Source: Hofstenia miamia (taxonomy: Eukaryota; Xenacoelomorpha; Acoela). Taken from it: DNA of 64,000 bases. Below the pieces are notes generated by a model that was not told where the DNA came from, did no database searches, and was given only the letters and a program-made list of their open reading frames with translations. A program made the translations under genes and the position numbers. Every line of letters starts with the position of its first letter. Within the stretch, counting starts at the first letter, position 1. This document shows, one piece after another, positions 62,455 to 64,000 of this stretch. Location: the NCBI GenBank assembly GCA_004352715.1, contig SCFE01000113.1, positions 501,793 through 565,792 on the forward strand. Reading direction: 5' to 3'.

Positions 62455-63297
62455 TAAATTTGAACAAATAACTAGAAATTAATTTGTACAATATATAATA
62501 ATATAATCAATGTTTGAGTGGATGTTTGTGTAGGTGCCCAATGTTGGATGTATGTTTCGAATGCATGAAGTGTATTACCGTCCCCTAATTTATACTGTTT
62601 TATTACAAGAAATTGTTTCATAATCTAAATTATTCCAAAATTAATTGATGTGTGAGGAAAGCCATTATAATTTTTATCTAAACTAAAAAATTTTTGCGAT
62701 CGCTCATTTAATTTAATATAGTCATTAAGGAAAAGGAAGATGTTTGTAGATATTTGAATTTAAATAAGATAGATAGCATATGCATATGAATGTGATAGAA
62801 CGGAGATAATATTTTATATTTATTACGATATACTGATGCTTCGTCATGCTTTTGTGCAAAGTTTAGAGTTTTTATNTAAATTTGAACAAATAACTAGAAA
62901 TTAATTTGTACAATATATAATAATATAATCAATGTTTGAGTGGATGTTTGTGTAGGTGCCCAATGTTGGATGTATGTTTCGAATGCATGAAGTGTATTAC
63001 CGTCCCCTAATTTATACTGTTTTATTACAAGAAATTGTTTCATAATCTAAATTATTCCAAAATTAATTGATGTGTGAGGAAAGCCATTATAATTTTTATC
63101 TAAACTAAAAAATTTTTGCGATCGCTCATTTAATTTAATATAGTCATTAAGGAAAAGGAAGATGTTTGTAGATATTTGAATTTAAATAAGATAGATAGCA
63201 TATGCATATGAATGTGATAGAACGGAGATAATATTTTATATTTATTACGATATACTGATGCTTCGTCATGCTTTTGTGCAAAGTTTAGAGTTTTTAT
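62455..63297. repeat. 421-bp tandem duplication around a single N (likely assembly artefact)
   Basis: 62455-62875 and 62877-63297 appear identical over 421 bp, separated by one N at 62876. The duplicated unit contains the 3' end of the LINE on the minus strand, including part of its coding frame. Identical copies abutting an N point to a misassembly rather than a real tandem repeat. Confidence 0.85.
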
Positions 63298-64000
63298 GCA
63301 CCAATTAAATGTCTTTGATAGAAGCATACGATGTTTCGAATTTAGGTTAGTTAAAAGAAAAGAACAGTATTGAAAATGAGACAAACAGAAAGCATGTATC
63401 AGTTGTTTATGATAATTGCTTGAGATTACATTGCACAAGTGATAACGATATCTAATGCCTGCAGTCATTTTTAAAATCTTATTCAGTAAAAACTTTTCAA
63501 ATTTTAATTCATTATCTATCTCCACTCCCAAATAGCTGACTGACTCATTCTGCTTTATTGGCTTATTATTTATCTTAAGTTTTATATCACTTATTAGCTT
63601 TCTTTGTGCCTTCCGTGAGAAAATTATAAATTGAGTTTTTTCAATATTTAGTTTCAGTTGATTATTAGTAAAATAATTGTTTAATTTTTCTATATCTTTT
63701 TGGAGGTTTTTTGTAGCATCAAAAGCATTTTTTACGGTACTTATTAGGCATGTGTCGTCGGCATATTGGTAAATGTCGCTGTGTTTAACATGTTTTATTA
63801 TATCATTTACAAAAATTGCAAATAAAATAGGGTCAGTCGTAACATAACTTGATTTTTTACTGTTTAATATTACACGCTGCTATCTGTTTTTTAAGAAGTT
63901 CATTATTAAATTAATTGAATTAACACCAAAATTATAATTTATAAGCTTGTCTTGCAAGATATCGAAATTCATTGAATTGAATGCCTTACTTAAATCTAGT
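63130..64000 (-). mobile_element. LINE with reverse transcriptase, inactive, running off the window
   Basis: Minus-strand reading from the right edge gives DLSKAFNSMNFDILQDKLIN (RT block with the first catalytic Asp in DLSKAF), a stop at KNR*, then TTDPILFAIFVNDI, where the preceding GVPQGSxLG has been lost, then DIYQYADDTCLI with an intact YADD box near 63755. The thumb follows: QLKLNIEKTQFIIFSRKAQ, SYLGVEIDNELKF, and a C-terminal region (HLCNVISSNYHKQLIHAF) to the stop at 63130. The frame is open from about 63850 to 63130. It belongs to the CR1/jockey-like RT group by these motifs. The stop and the deletion make this copy inactive. Confidence 0.8.

Overview
This window is AT-rich, intron-rich animal DNA. 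The case for an animal rests on two spliced SLC1/EAAT-type glutamate transporter genes, a spliced rhodopsin-like (class A) GPCR gene and a TRIM-type RING/B-box/coiled-coil gene, set among Tc1/mariner, hAT and LINE relics and long (TA)n tracts. Nothing looks bacterial: there are no operons or ribosome binding sites. I cannot name the species; an AT-rich invertebrate genome (cnidarian- or flatworm-like in composition) would fit.

Layout, left to right. 1-3.3 kb: a broken hAT transposase and the 3' end of a LINE with a (TAC)n tail. 3.6-9.1 kb: the last six coding exons of EAAT copy A (its 5' exons are not in the window). 9.1-16.2 kb: intergenic, with one MITE-like element. 16.3-37.9 kb: EAAT copy B, eleven coding exons that splice in phase to 506 codons plus stop. 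Its introns carry a mariner with a hAT-like element nested inside it, Tc1 and LINE relics, MITEs and minisatellites. 38.5-39.1 kb: LINE RT relic. 40.5-42.1 kb: a nearly intact Tc1-like element with long IR/DR ends and one nonsense codon. 42.5-45.3 kb: two-exon GPCR. 48.4-49.3 kb: two minisatellites and a (TA)n tract. 50.0-52.1 kb: single-exon TRIM gene on the minus strand. 53.0-53.8 kb: internally deleted mariner. 60.0-60.6 kb: foldback Tc1-type element. 62.5-64.0 kb: LINE running off the right edge.

The two EAAT genes are same-strand tandem paralogues. The six shared exons have identical lengths (120, 127, 234, 195, 135, 124 nt) and phases, and similarity continues into introns and the 3' UTR, so they arose by segmental duplication. 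Both keep the residues expected for sodium-coupled acidic amino acid transport. The GPCR and TRIM genes have no evident functional link to them.

Three places show exact or near-exact sequence duplication on both sides of an N (16.8, 50.8 and 62.9 kb). They look like assembly artefacts. One falls inside the TRIM gene and makes it appear as two broken ORFs; collapsing it restores one 642-residue reading frame.
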